Shown one piece after another: positions 24,901 to 39,900 of a stretch of DNA of 64,000 nt. The position numbers were made by a program, and so were the translations under genes. Origin of the DNA: Ctena decussata (Eukaryota; Mollusca; Bivalvia; Lucinida; Lucinidae); the NCBI GenBank assembly GCA_963989385.1, contig OZ022499.1, positions 52,627,757-52,691,756 on the forward strand. The letters are read 5' to 3'. The notes below the pieces were generated by a model, which was not told where the DNA came from, ran no database searches, and worked only from the letters and a program-made list of their open reading frames with translations. Every line of letters starts with the position of its first letter. The stretch's first letter is position 1.

Positions 24901-27900
24901 TAAATATGCAAATTACGTCGTAACGTCATACGCTGACGTCCATTAAAACCGCGCGTTTTCTATTGGCAAAATCTTGACGTTTCAGTGTGAATTTTGCTAA
25001 TAAAATGCGATTTTAGTGTCATATGATAAATAGAATCTTGCATTCGTGCTCCTGTATTATTTAATTTATTAACTCGGCAAAGCCTGTCATCTTATCTTTT
25101 TCCCCAACTCTTTTAATGAATTCAATAAAACATGAGCACTCATGTAAGATCCTCTGTTTATAGACCGCTTTTGACCACTGTATACACTAATGTTTAAGAG
25201 AAATGAGAGGAATTGACTTTAATACCAGGGCCGACATGACTGTGAACGGACAGACGAACGAACCGACTGACGGGCGGATTGGCGGACGGACAACCGGATA
25301 ACGGGACATCTATATCGCACCTTGCTAATATAGGTTTGGTAAAAAGTAATCGCAAACAAGACCTGTCCGCGGTACAGGATAGCTCGCCTGACAGCGCTTT
25401 GCCCATGACATTAAAATTTTTAACGTAAAAATTTAACATTTAAAGATTTTGCTAACGCCGCCACCGCCTCCTCCGACGCCGGGGGTAGTGCAATAGCTCT
25501 TCCTGAACTTCGATCAGGCAGGCTAAAATGCGTTAAGATCTGCGGGATATCGGAGGGGTGTGGCACACTTTTGGCACATCGTTGTAGATGTGTAGTACCG
25601 CATATCGGGAAATATTCGCGAAAACTTTTATTTGTTCGAGTTCGCAAAATAGTAGTGACTTTTGCCAACAATAATGGAAAATGCGCATGGTGAAGTTAAA
25701 AGGCTTCGCAACTATTTTCATTAACTTAGATTTGCCAAACAAGCATTTGCGATTGCCTTACAAGTTGTACATTTTGACATTTGAAAGATATACACTCAAT
25801 CTCACTTTTTGTAGTTTATTCATTATCAGTAGCAGACGCTGGTCATAGAGGTTCGTCCTTAAAACATATGAGCCGCGACACGAGAAAACCAACAAAATGG
25901 TTGAGCGCCCAGCGCAGACTCAGATCAGCCTGGGCATCCGCCCAGTCTGATCAGAGTCTTCGCTGTCCGCATGGAGGTAGCTCAGACCCTTCGCTACCCT
26001 TTAAGGGCTTAGCAAAGAGTCTGATCAGAACGGGTGGATGCCCAGGCTGATCTGAGTCTTCGCTGGGCGCACAGCCACTTTGTTGTTTTTTTTCGTGTCG
26101 CGGCTCATATCAGATGTAAAAGTTTTGCCTCCAGTGAAACAAGACTTCCGTTTCTTTCTTCAATCCGTTCCGCTGAAAACAGTCACTGCTTTATGTGGTA
26201 GAGAACTGACAAACTGACATACACTTTAACCCATTAATGCCTAGCGCCCCCCAAAAGGGATATAGGCAAACAGTGCAGACCCAGATCAGACGCCGCAAAC
26301 GTGGCGTCTGATCAAGGTTTACATTTTTTGCATACGACAAATGAGTATTTTTCCTCAAAATGAAAATAAAATCGAAAAATAAACTAAACCTGCCACCCCT
26401 TTAATGACAAATGGACTCGTCCAATACATAAAGATAGAAAAGTCCACGACGCATTAATGGGTTAAACAGTAATATCGGCGCTAGCTCATAATTGGTCTTT
26501 GGTCTTTCATATGTATGTGTGTGTGTGTTTTGCTTTCTCACTATTCACAGGTGATAGCTATTGGTATCGGTAGTGGTGTATCTCATTCGACAGAACTGGT
26601 AGATATTGCCAGTGACAGACAACACGTGTTTACCGTGTCCAGCTTTCAAGCCCTGAGCTCTATACAGACTGAAATACAACGGGTAGCATGTAAGAATTGG
26701 CCTTATTGAAAATTCTTGATAAAACTGGGGTTTGAAAATAAATATGTCATAACTTTCGTATGGCTGAATAAAACATATCTTATAACCCTTACTAGAACAG
26801 ACTAGTCTCATTTAAATCAGACATACAAGGCACTGGTATATCCCATTGGTACCTTTATCAGAGTCACAGATATTTATGGGATATATAGAGAATACCATGT
26901 TAGTGTCTTTTGATACCAAGTTTATCAGGCGAGACCAGAAACAGCGTAGGAATGGCGAGGCTTGCCGAGCAAGTCCGACTTGTTTCTGGTCGAGCCTGAT
27001 AAACTTGACATCAAAAGACACTTACATGGTTTTCTATTTATCATGCATCATTAGAAGATTTACGGCGTAAAGAGCGGCAAACAAATGATAAGCAAACGCA
27101 TTTTTGTTCGAACTTGCTGACGTCGCGAATGCGTTATGACGTAAGTCGATGACGTCAATTAACCAATCGAAAGTTGATATCACGGCCAACGTCAGTATGT
27201 AGCCAGTCGTCTTCAGAGATCGCTTCTAAAGGCATGGCCTGATAACAATGGCGCAAGTTCTAAAGTGACATGCTATCACATCATGTTATCATACCCCTGT
27301 TATCGGGTGAATTTTGCAGCAGATGCATGATAAAGTGCGTTATACAGACACTTTTGCTTCATTTTCTTTTTTCATGTGACATGCAGCAGATCTTACATTC
27401 GTTAGTCTTGTTTCCTATTCAGTGCGACCGTCGCCAACAGCTGAAGATAAGTCTTTCCATTTAGACCGACGACCAATGACACCAGAGGGGAGGGAGCTTT
27501 AAAATCTATTTTAAACATTGTTTATTCTTATGAACTTTCAGTTAATTTCAATTGTTTTTGACAATCTGCTCCATGAAGCTAATCAATAATTTCTTATTGG
27601 ACGAACAGGTGTCTGTTTTGCACAAGATGTGCGATCGAGTGTATGCTTTGTAAAGTTACATGTAGGATAAGAATATCGACCATATTCGCCGCATTATTAA
27701 GGCGTTTCCTGGTTATGACTAGGGGTGATATTTTTGGTTCTTTAGATTATCACCACAAAAATATCATTTATAAAAAAGAAATATTTCCATCGCATATGAG
27801 AAAAAATAATATGAGTGTTAACTGCATGGTTGTCGAGGAAAATGTGCCGCACATGGCCGAGTGGGCTAGATCATCGTCGACGGCTTTTAACACTTAAATC

Positions 27901-30900
27901 TAGCGGTCTATCCCAGTAAAACAGTATGCACGCGCTGCCACCATGGACAGGCATGAAACTTCAGTTAGACACCATCATGGAATAGTAGGTTATACATGTA
28001 TGTAATTTGAACTTTCATTCTAAAATTGTTTTAAACCACTGAAACTTTTGACAGGTACAACTCCTTCTATATGTGGAGATAAACCCACAGACATTGTCTT
28101 TGTTCTGGACTCTTCTTCAAGCGAGGGATCAACAAACTTCCATAAACAGCTCGACTTCATGACACAGTTTGTGAAACAGTTCGACATTGGTCCCAGTGGT
28201 GTACAGGTTGGTCTCATCACATTCAGCACCTACGCACACAGTGAATTCTATTTGAACACGTAAGTGTATAATGGAGCCACGACTAGAGAAAACCAACAAA
28301 GTGGTTTTGCGACCAGCCCAGACTCAGATCAGCCTGGGCAACCGCCCAGTCTGATCAGAATCTTCATTAAGCGCTTAAAGAGTAGCTAAGGGTCTAAACT
28401 ACCTCCATGCGGACAGCGAAAACTCTGAACAGACTGGGCGGTTTTCTCGTGTCGCGGCTCATTATTATATGTTGTATCACCTGATCTATATATCGTCTGT
28501 TAAAAGGGAACTTAGTAAACAGTGTAGACTGAAAGAAGATGGCATAGAACGAGCACTGTATAAAAAATCCGCAGATTTTACGGTAGAATGACTGGCAACC
28601 AGCTGCCAGTTCATTTCCCGTTATTTTTACGGGCGCCCGTAAGAATAAATGCAGGAATTACGAAGCTGTTTAGGATAGAATAGAACGGGTTTTGCTTTGG
28701 TCATATTGCCCGTCAACACTATAAAGGTATTTTCGAGTGCGGCCAGTAAACGTAACAGTAACATATCGCAATTTCCAACCATTTTCTACAGACAGACGCC
28801 CGTAAAAATAACGGGAAACGCACTAGCAGCTGGTTGCCAGTTATTCTGCCGTAAAATCTATGGGATGTTTATACAGTTTGGTGGCATATTAGGGCCTACA
28901 GAGTTTGCATTACCATGGTAATTTATGAGAGAAAAAATGATTTAAATAGAATCAAACACAAATTAATGATCCGGCCGTACCCTGAATTAGAAGAGTTCAA
29001 TGGGTATCAAGTGGTTAAGGGTTGCTATTGATAATGTGTATATTATATAAGCCGCGACACCACAAAAAAACAAAGTGGTTGTGCGTCCAGCACAGACTCA
29101 GATCAGCCTGGGCATCCGCCCAGTCTGATCAGAGTCTTCGCTGTCCGCATGGAAGTAGCTTATACCCTTAGCTACCCTTTAAGCCCTAAGTGAAGTGTCT
29201 GTTCAGACCGGGCGGATGCCTAGGCTGACCTGAGTCTGCCCTGGGCGAACAATCATTTTGTTGGTTTTCTCGTGTCACGGCTCATATATGGTATATGTAC
29301 GCCGTCAAATTAAGAATAAAGCTGCTCAGGAAAGTCTACAATAACAAAGCACCAGCATGTGGTGGATAGCTTTCCATGATAAGACTCGGGCGACCTATCT
29401 GTCGTACGCACATTCCACCATTGTTTGAAGATATTGAAAGGAAGGTAGATGTGGCATGAGCAATTTCAAAGCAGTTTCAATAACTGATGGTGAATTACAC
29501 GAACAAAATGGAAAGCAACAGAATTTCCTTTAAATGTCAGTAATAACGGCGTATCGGATTTCAAGTAGTTTTGCCGGGCCGCGTAGCGCAATCGGTAGGG
29601 CACCTGACTCATAAGTCAGAGGTCCTGGGTTCGAAACAACCATACTAAGTGCACATAGGCTACTTTCGCCAGTAACTGACAACTGCCCTTCTTGAATCAG
29701 CGGAAGGAGAAACGAAAGTATGTGGCCAGACCGGGTTTCAGTTATCACGGAATTGGCCGAGCGTGCTCCGATTGGCACCTTATATTTGAAAATTGAAGTG
29801 TCTAATACATTTATAGTTGAGATGCATGAATAAATAAAGTATAAGCCAATGTTGTTTCAGCAATAAAGACAAGTACTCATTAATCTCTGCCATTCAACAA
29901 GTACAGTACCGCTCAGGATCGACGGCGACTTACGAGGGTCTTAGGTATGCCCGTTCCTACCACTTCTCATCTTACCGCGGAGGTCGAACCAACTCTAATA
30001 AAATCGTCATCGTTCTCACTGACGGGCATTCTAATGACGTTACCAAAACCGTCAGTGAAGCTCGTTTATTAAAGGTAAGCCTTTACAAAATGTAATTTTA
30101 TAAAATTTTATCTTAAGTCTGATACTTTCTAGAAATATTTAAAATATTTTATGTTTGTCAAAAAAAAACTTTATACCGAAAATGTTAACAGGCGTTGCGA
30201 TATTTTATTTATTATGTTATCAAACATGTTATCAACATGTTATCATTATTTCATAAGTTTACTATACAGTAAAACCTGCTTATGTGGTCACCTCCATTAA
30301 GGGGCCACCTGTCTTTAGCAGCCACCTTTTCAGGTTCCCTTGAACCAAAATACAGTGCAAATGAACCTGTATTAAGGGGTCACCTGTCTTAAGGGGTCAC
30401 CTGTCTTAAGCAGCCAGTTTTGTGTTTCTCTTGGGTGACCCCTTAAGACAGGTTTGACTGTATATACAGCGATGAAAAAAAGCAACAACACTACCTATCG
30501 CAATATACTACTGAACGCTCTTAGAAGGAACACAATGATCCTGGGCGATTACTTTGATCAGTTTTGCTTAAACAGTATTTATTCGATAAAATTACAGTGA
30601 TTTGATATATGTACAGAATTAAGTCGTTTGAGTCATAGATGTTTTTTCTTACGCATAGCTTGGTTTTGTATTATTAATAGGGAAAAGGCATAAAGGTTGT
30701 TGCTGTTGGAATAGGCACTAACGTTAACACATATGAACTCTTCAGTATGGCATACGATACCAACCATGCATTTACAGTCAGCAACTTTAATACCTTAAAT
30801 ACACTGCAGACAGAAATTAAAAACGAAACTTGTGGCGGTAAGTCTCTTGCAGTGTTCTTCTTATGACGATATTCCTTGATTTCAGGAAATCTGTATTACT

Positions 30901-33900
30901 GTTTAACCAATTAACGCACAAAAAGTCGCTTCTTACGAAGGTGACTCTTTCATACTCTTTTAGTTAGACTGAACTCTAGTATGAGGAACCTGGATAAGGA
31001 TGTTGTAGCCTAATAGACAAGCGCCCTTATAATATCAGCCAGTATTGAATGGGTTAGAAGGCATCAAATTACGTCATTGCGCTGCATTTACATTCTTACT
31101 GAACTGAGCGACCGGTGTCTCCAGGATGACATTAAAGAAGCCAACTCTGCTTTCCCTGGTTAAACTTAATGGCTGCAAATGCCGTTTTACCACCATTTCA
31201 AAAAATATAATAGCTTCAAATAGTTATAAAATAGGTCAGAAGTCATTGATAATATAGAAGGCATTACAAACTTAGATCTTTCTTGTGTCCCGGGCAATGT
31301 AGGCATTGCCATTGGATTATGGACTACGAAAATCACAATTCTAGTATTTTGGATGTAAAAACAGGCGAATACTGGAATTTAAAAGCATGTCAAAAATGGA
31401 TGAATGATTTTTAAAGACAGACGCATGCTTCTAGTGCTTTAGTCCTGTGCTAATATGTCCGTCAGAAATATAGAGGCGAATCCGGATTCAACAGGCACTG
31501 CTCAATTGTTAGTTTTCAGGCGTAGCAGAAGGGGTTACTTCTTGTTAGTTAGACAACAAAAAGTCTGTAAGTAGAAACATGCGGTCCGAATCCGTAATTT
31601 GATCTGTTTTACATTTACCTCAAATAGTAATATATATTTATACTTATATGTGTGCAACCTCGAGTGAATGTCATTCTTCCTATAACAGGTTCATGTTCTT
31701 TCTTTCGAATGTGTTCTCTGCTCTTGAAGGAACTTTTTTAAGATTTTTATTGATTGCTATGCACACAGTTATAAGAGAGGGATAAAATATAAATGATAAG
31801 AGTCAACTGTCCTTATGAATTAAAGTCATTGCTGTTGAATATACATGTATATGTGACGTCTACCAAAACAGAATTGAGTATTTACAAGGTCAGATAGCGC
31901 AGCATACCCTCGCAGATTAATGTGAAACTTCACTAGTAGAACATTTCTTCTGTCATCTTAATTATTTGTGTCTTCGATCTGGTTAGTCTGTAGAAAATGT
32001 TGTAAAATATAAAGATTAATCTTTATCTTTATTTGATATACGATTATACAGTTTATTTGAGTAACCGTTTTGTCACTTAAACTATATTCTAATGCACTTA
32101 CGAATATAACGCGATGTCTGATTGGATAACGTCAAAAATTTGCGACAGTATATTCTGCGATATACTGTCGCAAACCCGACGCCAGTAAGTAACAGCGCTC
32201 CTCACAGGCTGGCGTTTGGATTTACGTTGCTTGCAGCGCTTGAAATAGATGCAAACTAGTACATTATGAAAGGTGAAAATGTAGAAAGGTGCATTAGAAT
32301 GGGGATAACTTTATTGAAAATTATCATTTGGGGAGGTAAATCATTGGTTTTATGGTCGCAAATTGCGTTTTACGGCTCCGCTGGCGCGTCGCCGTAAAAC
32401 AAAATTTTCGGACCATAAAACCGATGATTTACCTCCTCAAATGACAATTTTCAAGACAGTTATCCCCTAAATGTCTGGTTTGAACCTAAACAGCTATCTT
32501 AGTCAGCTGTTATGGTCAAACTAGGCAGTACAGTCCAGTGTGAACTCTAAAGTTCAAAGAATTGAAACACTGAAAATAATTACCGTTACTGTCCTACAAA
32601 ACTGTCACATAAGAAAGGCTCTGACTGGAATTCTTGAGCAGACCCATCCGCGTAAAACTTAGACTTTTTACAATAAATTTCTTCTTTATTTTTTGTAGTT
32701 AGACCAACACCCTCTCCAGCTGCAGGTAACAATGCTGACATTTTTTTTATATATATTTAAGAATTGAGATTTGATTTTTCAGCGTTCATCGTGTGATGAA
32801 GCCAGTGGGCGGAGCTAAAATTCCATGAAGCGCGAAGCGCTTCTTGTAGAATTTTAGCGACGACCACTGGCTTCTTCACACGATGAACGCTGAAAATCAA
32901 ATTTTTATTCTTATATTTACACTTTATTTTTAGACGCTTCCTGTGCTGTTTTCGTGGTAATTTAATGTAGAATATGCAAAATATGCGTCGAAGAAAAGAC
33001 AGAAACGACGTATTCGGCCATTACATTTAACAGCCGTCGCCATATCTCGGCGTCAATCGAACGTTACGAGGACCAATCAAGACGTTTGTTTACCTTAGAC
33101 GTCACTTGACGACAACGTCACACGATCAACTGTCGTTCATCGATGTATGAAGCCAGTTGCTCTATACGGTTTACCAATGGGAAGTCAGCGGCGAGTGTAC
33201 ATATATGGCGTTAAAGCCAAAAGTTAATATCGCCAACAGAAAGTGTTGCAAATGAAATATACGTCCGCCGCGAGTTTTGCTTAATTAGAAGTTCGTCAAA
33301 AATAGAGGTTTCCCAGCAGGATAATACGTTCATATAGTGAGTTTTAGTATATATGGAATAATGTTTGATTGACAATCTATCGATCATAATTTTGTGTATC
33401 TATAAATAGACATTTAGCACAGTTATGATAATGTCATTTTACGAGTTTTGAGGCAACTGTAAATACAGTAACTATGTGCAAATACAATACGAGAAGCATG
33501 ACACTAAACAGCATTGATGTTTTCATTTATATCTTGTACACCATTCAAAAACCTATTGGCACTACTACTACTATAATTTTGCTTGCATTAAAATTAAATA
33601 GATTGACTAATAATTATTTCTATAATGTTTTGTGGTCTTTTATTCTCGAAACATTTGATTTGAGCAGTTTTTTTAACCAAACTCACTGAAAGAGGGGGGG
33701 GGGGGGGGGTGGGGGGTATCAATAAGGTGGGTTTTCTGCATCCTACCAAAGTTTTATTTTTTTGACTGATGGTATACTCCAGTGTGTCTAGTTTATTGAA
33801 CCATATGTGACTTTGGTCGGAAAGCCCTAGTTACTGAGCTATGGGTCCACAGAAGTGGGTGTGGTAATTCAACATGGTTTTAGCTGGTCTTGTAAAAATG

Positions 33901-36900
33901 GTCTCATTTGGTAGAGGAGTACAACACACAGACAGTGTTTAATAACATGATTAACAGAACATCTAAAATGTATTTCCATATCATTTTATTTGGTTTAATT
34001 TGAACAGATATGGTCAAAAAAGACTTCCTTTGGCATTCAGCATTTTTTTATAATTTTGTCCTCTATTTTCAATATTTCTTGGCATAATTGCTAAATAAAC
34101 TGACCAGTAATCATCAAACTCATGTCAAGGGAGCACCATGACCAGTACCATTAGATGATGTGACCAGAATTTCACAATGACCTAGTTTTCATGGTTGACT
34201 GAACACATAAACTTGCTTAGAAGATGGTTATATTCAATTTTATGACCTAGAATTACGAAACTTTGGTCAAATTAATATCTTAACTGCTATATTATGCCCC
34301 ATACCCCCACCACTAAAGGTAAGAGAATACATACTGGCTTCAGGTCACATGATCACCATGGCCACAATGCCCATATATGGTAAAACCCTTAAAAATCTTC
34401 TTCATAAAAAACTAGTTGACCAATGGCCTTGAGACTTGGTAAGTAGCATCAGGTACTCAAGTTCTTCCAAGATTGTTCAAATGATGACCATGGATTGACC
34501 TTGACCTTTTTTACGGCAAGGTCAAATATTGGAACAGGGTAGAACATAAGATTTGGTAGGAAGTTTTGAAGATTTTGGCTTAAAAATTGGTGTATATACA
34601 GTTGACTTAATGACATGGTCACAATGCCCTTATATGGTAAAAACCTTTTAAAATCTTCTTCTTAAGAACCAGTTGACCAATGGCCTTGAGACTTAGTTAT
34701 TAGCATCATGTACTAAAGTTCTTGGAAGTTATTAGCATCATGTAATAAAGTTCATCCAAGATTGTTCAAATGATGACCTTGAATTGACCTTGACCTTTTT
34801 TACGGCAAGGTGAAATATTGGAAAATGCTAGAACATAAGATTTCATTGGAAGTTTTGAAGATTTCGGCTTAAAAATTGGTATATACAGTTGTCTTAATGA
34901 GGTCATGAAGAATTATGAGTACAAGAGGTCAAGGTCATTCTTTGACCTTTGACCCATGTCTCTCATATTTTGATATTTTCAGACATTTCGTCGAAAGCCA
35001 AAGGGCCAATAATTATTGTAAACACATTTCATATAGAGCCTCCAGGGGTTGATTGAACAAAAATTCATTCAACTGGCAGTCCAGGTCACATGACCAACGT
35101 GGCCGCCATACCCATTTATGGTATAAACCTTTAATATTTTTCTTCTCCAGAACCAATACACCTATGGCCTTGAAACTTGGTGAGTAGGATGGAGTACTAG
35201 AGTACTACCAATACTTTTTATATGATGACCTTGGGTTTACCTTTATCTCTTTTGCGGCATGGTCAAATATGGGAAAATGCTAGATCATATAATTTCATGG
35301 TTCTTAAGAAGAAGATTTTTAAATGTTTTCACCATATATGGGCATTGTGGCCATCTTGTGGCCATGTCATTAAGTCAAATGTTTATACCAATTTTTCAGC
35401 CAAAATCTTCAAAATTTCCCATGCAATCTTACGTTCTAGCGTTTTTCAAATATTTGACCTTGCCGTAAAAAGGGACAAGGTCAGTCCAAGGTCATTATTT
35501 GAACAATCTTGGAAGAACTTGAGTACCTGATGCTACCTACCAAGTCTCAAGGCCATTGGTCAACTGGTTTTTTAAGAAAAAGATTTTTAAAGGGTTTTAC
35601 CATATTTGAGCATTGTGACCATGTTGATCATGTGACCTGAAGCCAGTATGTATTCTATCACCTTTAGTGGTGGGGGTATGGGGCATAATATAGCAGTTAA
35701 GATATTAATTTGACCAAAGTTTCGTAATTCTAGGTCACAAAATTGAATATAACCATCTTCTAAGTAAGTTTATGTGTTCAATCAACCATGAAAACTAGGT
35801 CATTGTGAAATTCTGGTCACATCATCCAATTGTACTGGTCAAGGTGCTTTCTAGACATGAGTTCGATGATTACTGGTCAGTTTATTTAGGTTTGATGCCA
35901 AGAAATATTGAAAATAGAGGACAAAATTATCAAAAAATGCTGAATGCCAAAGGAAGTCTTTTTTGACCATATATGTTCAAATTAAACCAAATAAAATGAT
36001 ATGGAAATACATTTTAGATGTTCTGTTAATCATTTTATCAAACACTGTCTGTGTGTTGTACTCTTCTACCAAATGAGACCATTTTTACAAGACCAGCTAA
36101 AACCACGTTGAATTACCCCCCACCACTTCTGTGGACCCATAGCTCAGTAACTAGGGCTTTCCGACCAAAGTCACATATGGTTCAATAAACTAGACACACT
36201 GGAAGTCAAAAAAATAAAACTTTGGTAGGATGCAGAAAACCCACCTTATTGATACCCCCCCCCCCCCCCCCCCCCCCGCTTTTATTCAAACCCGAATTAT
36301 CTGAGTAAGGCTATAAGGATGTTGTTCACGAGCTCTGCATTGCAGACTGATGCCTAAAAGCCTTCTTTCAAGATCGTATCCCTGTAGCATTACTTTTACC
36401 ACAACAAATGACCTTAAAACAAGTAAAAATATTTTCTGAGCTAAACAAAGTTAATTTAAAAAATCATGGCATATCTCTGGTAAGTATATCTAAAAACTGG
36501 TGCGAGCGGTCAAGCAATATTGCCCGATGTAACAAAAATCAAAAGTAAGATGACTGACATACAGTGAAAATCGAGACTAAATACAGAACTCTTTAAGATT
36601 TTAATTACACTCTTCTGCTTTGATCTGTCAATTCGAAAAGCGTAAAAAAACTTTTCTTTTTCCATTACTGCACAGGATGTGGCACTGCTCCTGCTGATAT
36701 TGTATTTGTTCTGGACTCCTCCTCTAGCGAAGGCTCAACCAACTTCCAGAAACAACTCGATTTTGTGCGAGACTTTGCCTACCAGTTTCAGATAGGTCCT
36801 TCACATGTGCAGGTTTGTCAAACATATGTATTTTGTTTGGAATGTTTTTTTTTTATTTATTTTTTTTTTTTTTTTTTGTATTTCAGAAAATCTGAACAAT

Positions 36901-39900
36901 TCTTCAGTTTCTCCCCTATCTCGTATAATAGACACTCTGTATTGAGAGATAAAACAAGGTAGTTGTTTACTTAACAATATTTGAGTGAAGATTCATCCAG
37001 CGAAATGAACAGTGAAAGTAACTGATTATTGGATGCAAATGATTGCAGATGACTAACAAAGTTCCTTAATCGTATGTACCAATGTTTTTTTCAGTAGTGT
37101 ACCATACATATATATATTTAAAAAAAACAACATGTATAATCCTTTCAAACTGCAAAAATATCTCCAGGGCTAAATCTATTTCCCAAAAAATAATTTCCTG
37201 CAATGTAAATATAAGCAATGAACTTAATTTTTCTGTTGTTTATTCACTTTGCACGTGACCCAATGTACTGTTGTTCATTCACTTTGCACGTGACCCAATG
37301 TAGTTTACACTTCGATAAACCTCAGAAAAATTAAATTCATTCCTTAATTATACTCGTATTGTCGAAAAACGTAAACTTCAGAAACATCATCTCAAAATGT
37401 TTTTGTATAACGGATTCTTTTCTAAATATGTTCGGTCATAATACGCGCGTCACATAATTAATTTGAGCCGCGACACGACAAAACCAACAATGTGGTTGTG
37501 CGCCCAGCACAGACTCAGATCAGCCTGGGCATCCGCCCAGTCTGACCAGAGCCTTCGCTGTCCGCATGGAGGCAACTTAGACCCATAGCTACCCTTTGAG
37601 CACTTAACGAAGAGTCTGATTAAATGGGTGGCTGCCCAGGCTGATCTGAATCTTCACTGGGTGCACAACCACATTGTTGGTTTTCTCGTGTCGCGGCTCA
37701 TCAAAATTTTGTCTTTACAGACATACAGAATTATCACAAAGGCCTTTGTCGGGGCATGGTAATAAAATTTTCTTGTAAATATTAAAATATTTTGTGGTCT
37801 TTATAGGAAAGCACGTTTTGAAAAGTACTTTTTCCTTTGTATATGTCTGATTAATTTTTTTACCAGATAAGCGTGGTACTATTCAGCACCACGGTCCTAG
37901 AACAGTTCGCCCTCAACAAGTACCACGACCGAACCTCTCTTCTTGCTGCAATCTCCAAGATATCATACCATTCCGGGGTTACCTACACAGACAAGGCTTT
38001 AGCGTTTGTCCGTCAGAGTAGTTTCACACACGCTAAAGGTGCTCGTGATAATGCTACAAATTTGGTTGTGGTGATAACTGATGGCCAGTCGACGTCACCT
38101 TCAAAGACATCAACAGAAGCTGCTCTTCTGAAGAAGGTACCCAATACGAAAGTAATTGCAATCGGTATTGGAAGTGGGGTGCGACAGACTGAACTGGATA
38201 CGATCGCTTCTGACTCGGCACATGCGCTAACTGTTGCTAATTTCGACTCCCTGCAGACAGTGAAATCAGAGCTGACATTCGCTGCTTGCCAGAGTAAGTA
38301 TTTTATAACGTCGAAATGTCACGTCATTTAGGGGATCGGTGTACTCAAAATTGTCATTAGGGGAGGTTAATCATCGGTTTTATGGTCGCAAATTGCGTTT
38401 TACGGCTCAACTTCCAAATGACAATTTTTAATACAGTTATCCCCATTCTAATGCACTTTAACATATTTTAACCTCCCAAAGTGTACTAATTTGCATCCAA
38501 AGCAAGCACTTTCAGCAACGAAAAACCAAACTACAGCCAATGGGAAGCGTCGTTTCATAATGACGTCGGCTTTGCGACAGTATATCGCAGGATATACTGT
38601 CGCAAATTTTTGATGTTATCCAATCAGACGTCGCGTTATGTTCGTAAGTGCATTATAATTCATTACCAAATGCTCACACCACAGGGACTTGAATGATATT
38701 GTTTTGGGTATAGCAAATGAAGATTATATACTTATGTACAGTGGACTCGACAGTATCGGATCATCGACAGTATCGAATCACTCGTAAGTTATCACCCATT
38801 TTTCTCACAAAAGAAGCAAACATTTTTTACCATTATATTACAGTCATCAAGTAAGACCAATGGCAAAGTGCAGGGTGAAAAATTCGATCGAAATCTGCGG
38901 CTGTGAAACAAATCAGAGTTGTTGAAAAACTTGGCCCCTCTTCAGTGGCGCTTGCATTTTGCCTGTTACTCGTTAACCCCAAAATAGATTTCGGTTATTT
39001 AAACTATTTTATCATTAGGCGATTGAAACCAATTTTGCTTTGTAATGTGTCCTAGCGTCCCTAAAGCTGCATGCAGTCATTATTTTTGTGACATCTCAGT
39101 ATTTGATGAAACTGCAGACTTGAAAAGTGGGACACCGATCTGCGACAGTAACGGATCATTATATAATTTGAACTGAAATGCAGGCCTCAGCTGGAAAACT
39201 GCATGTTTGATTATGGTCCGATGCTGAAAAAAGTCATAAATCAACTACCTGAGTGGCTGCTGTGTCTTCTTTCAAAGGAGATCAGTATAAAACTAAGACA
39301 ACATCCTTTCCATCCCACGCCCCACATGCTAGCATATGATAATGAAGGTTATGCGCAGAACAACTAAGCTTCTGCTAAACATTCTGAAGAAACATTCGAG
39401 ATCATGTGTGTTGTGAACCCAATAATGACTGGCGTTCATCGGATGGACATCTGTACACTGTGTAGACTCAGATTAATGCCAGAGAAATGTAGTGTTTATA
39501 CTATGACTGCATTGAAATATCGTTAGGGCGGAAAATCACCGTAAATTTGTTGATCCTGATCAGACACTGGTCTTATCAGGGTCTAAACTTTGCAAAGGCA
39601 GATTATGATCTTTACTGTTTGAGTAGTTCCGTGTTATGGCGCGCAGGGGATTACTGAGTTAAGAATTTTTTGGAATGCTTGTATTTTTGTATACATTTAA
39701 CTTTTATTTAACAGACATAACCTTTGCTGGTGACGGACCACATGAAAAAAATCGTTGAAAGGCCGTAAAAGTTTTCTCTGAGAGTTTAATAGTCCAACTG
39801 TTTCTGTAGCAAAATTATTGAAGCTATGAAGTCTGGCAGAATGCCTCCGAGAAACTCTCCAATAAGATTAGATCATATGATCCGATACTGTCGCACCTGA

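Noticed and set aside
29573..29645. tRNA gene with CAT anticodon
   Set aside because: A box, anticodon arm and B box are present, but the 3' acceptor stem is missing and the sequence runs into an inverted SINE body.
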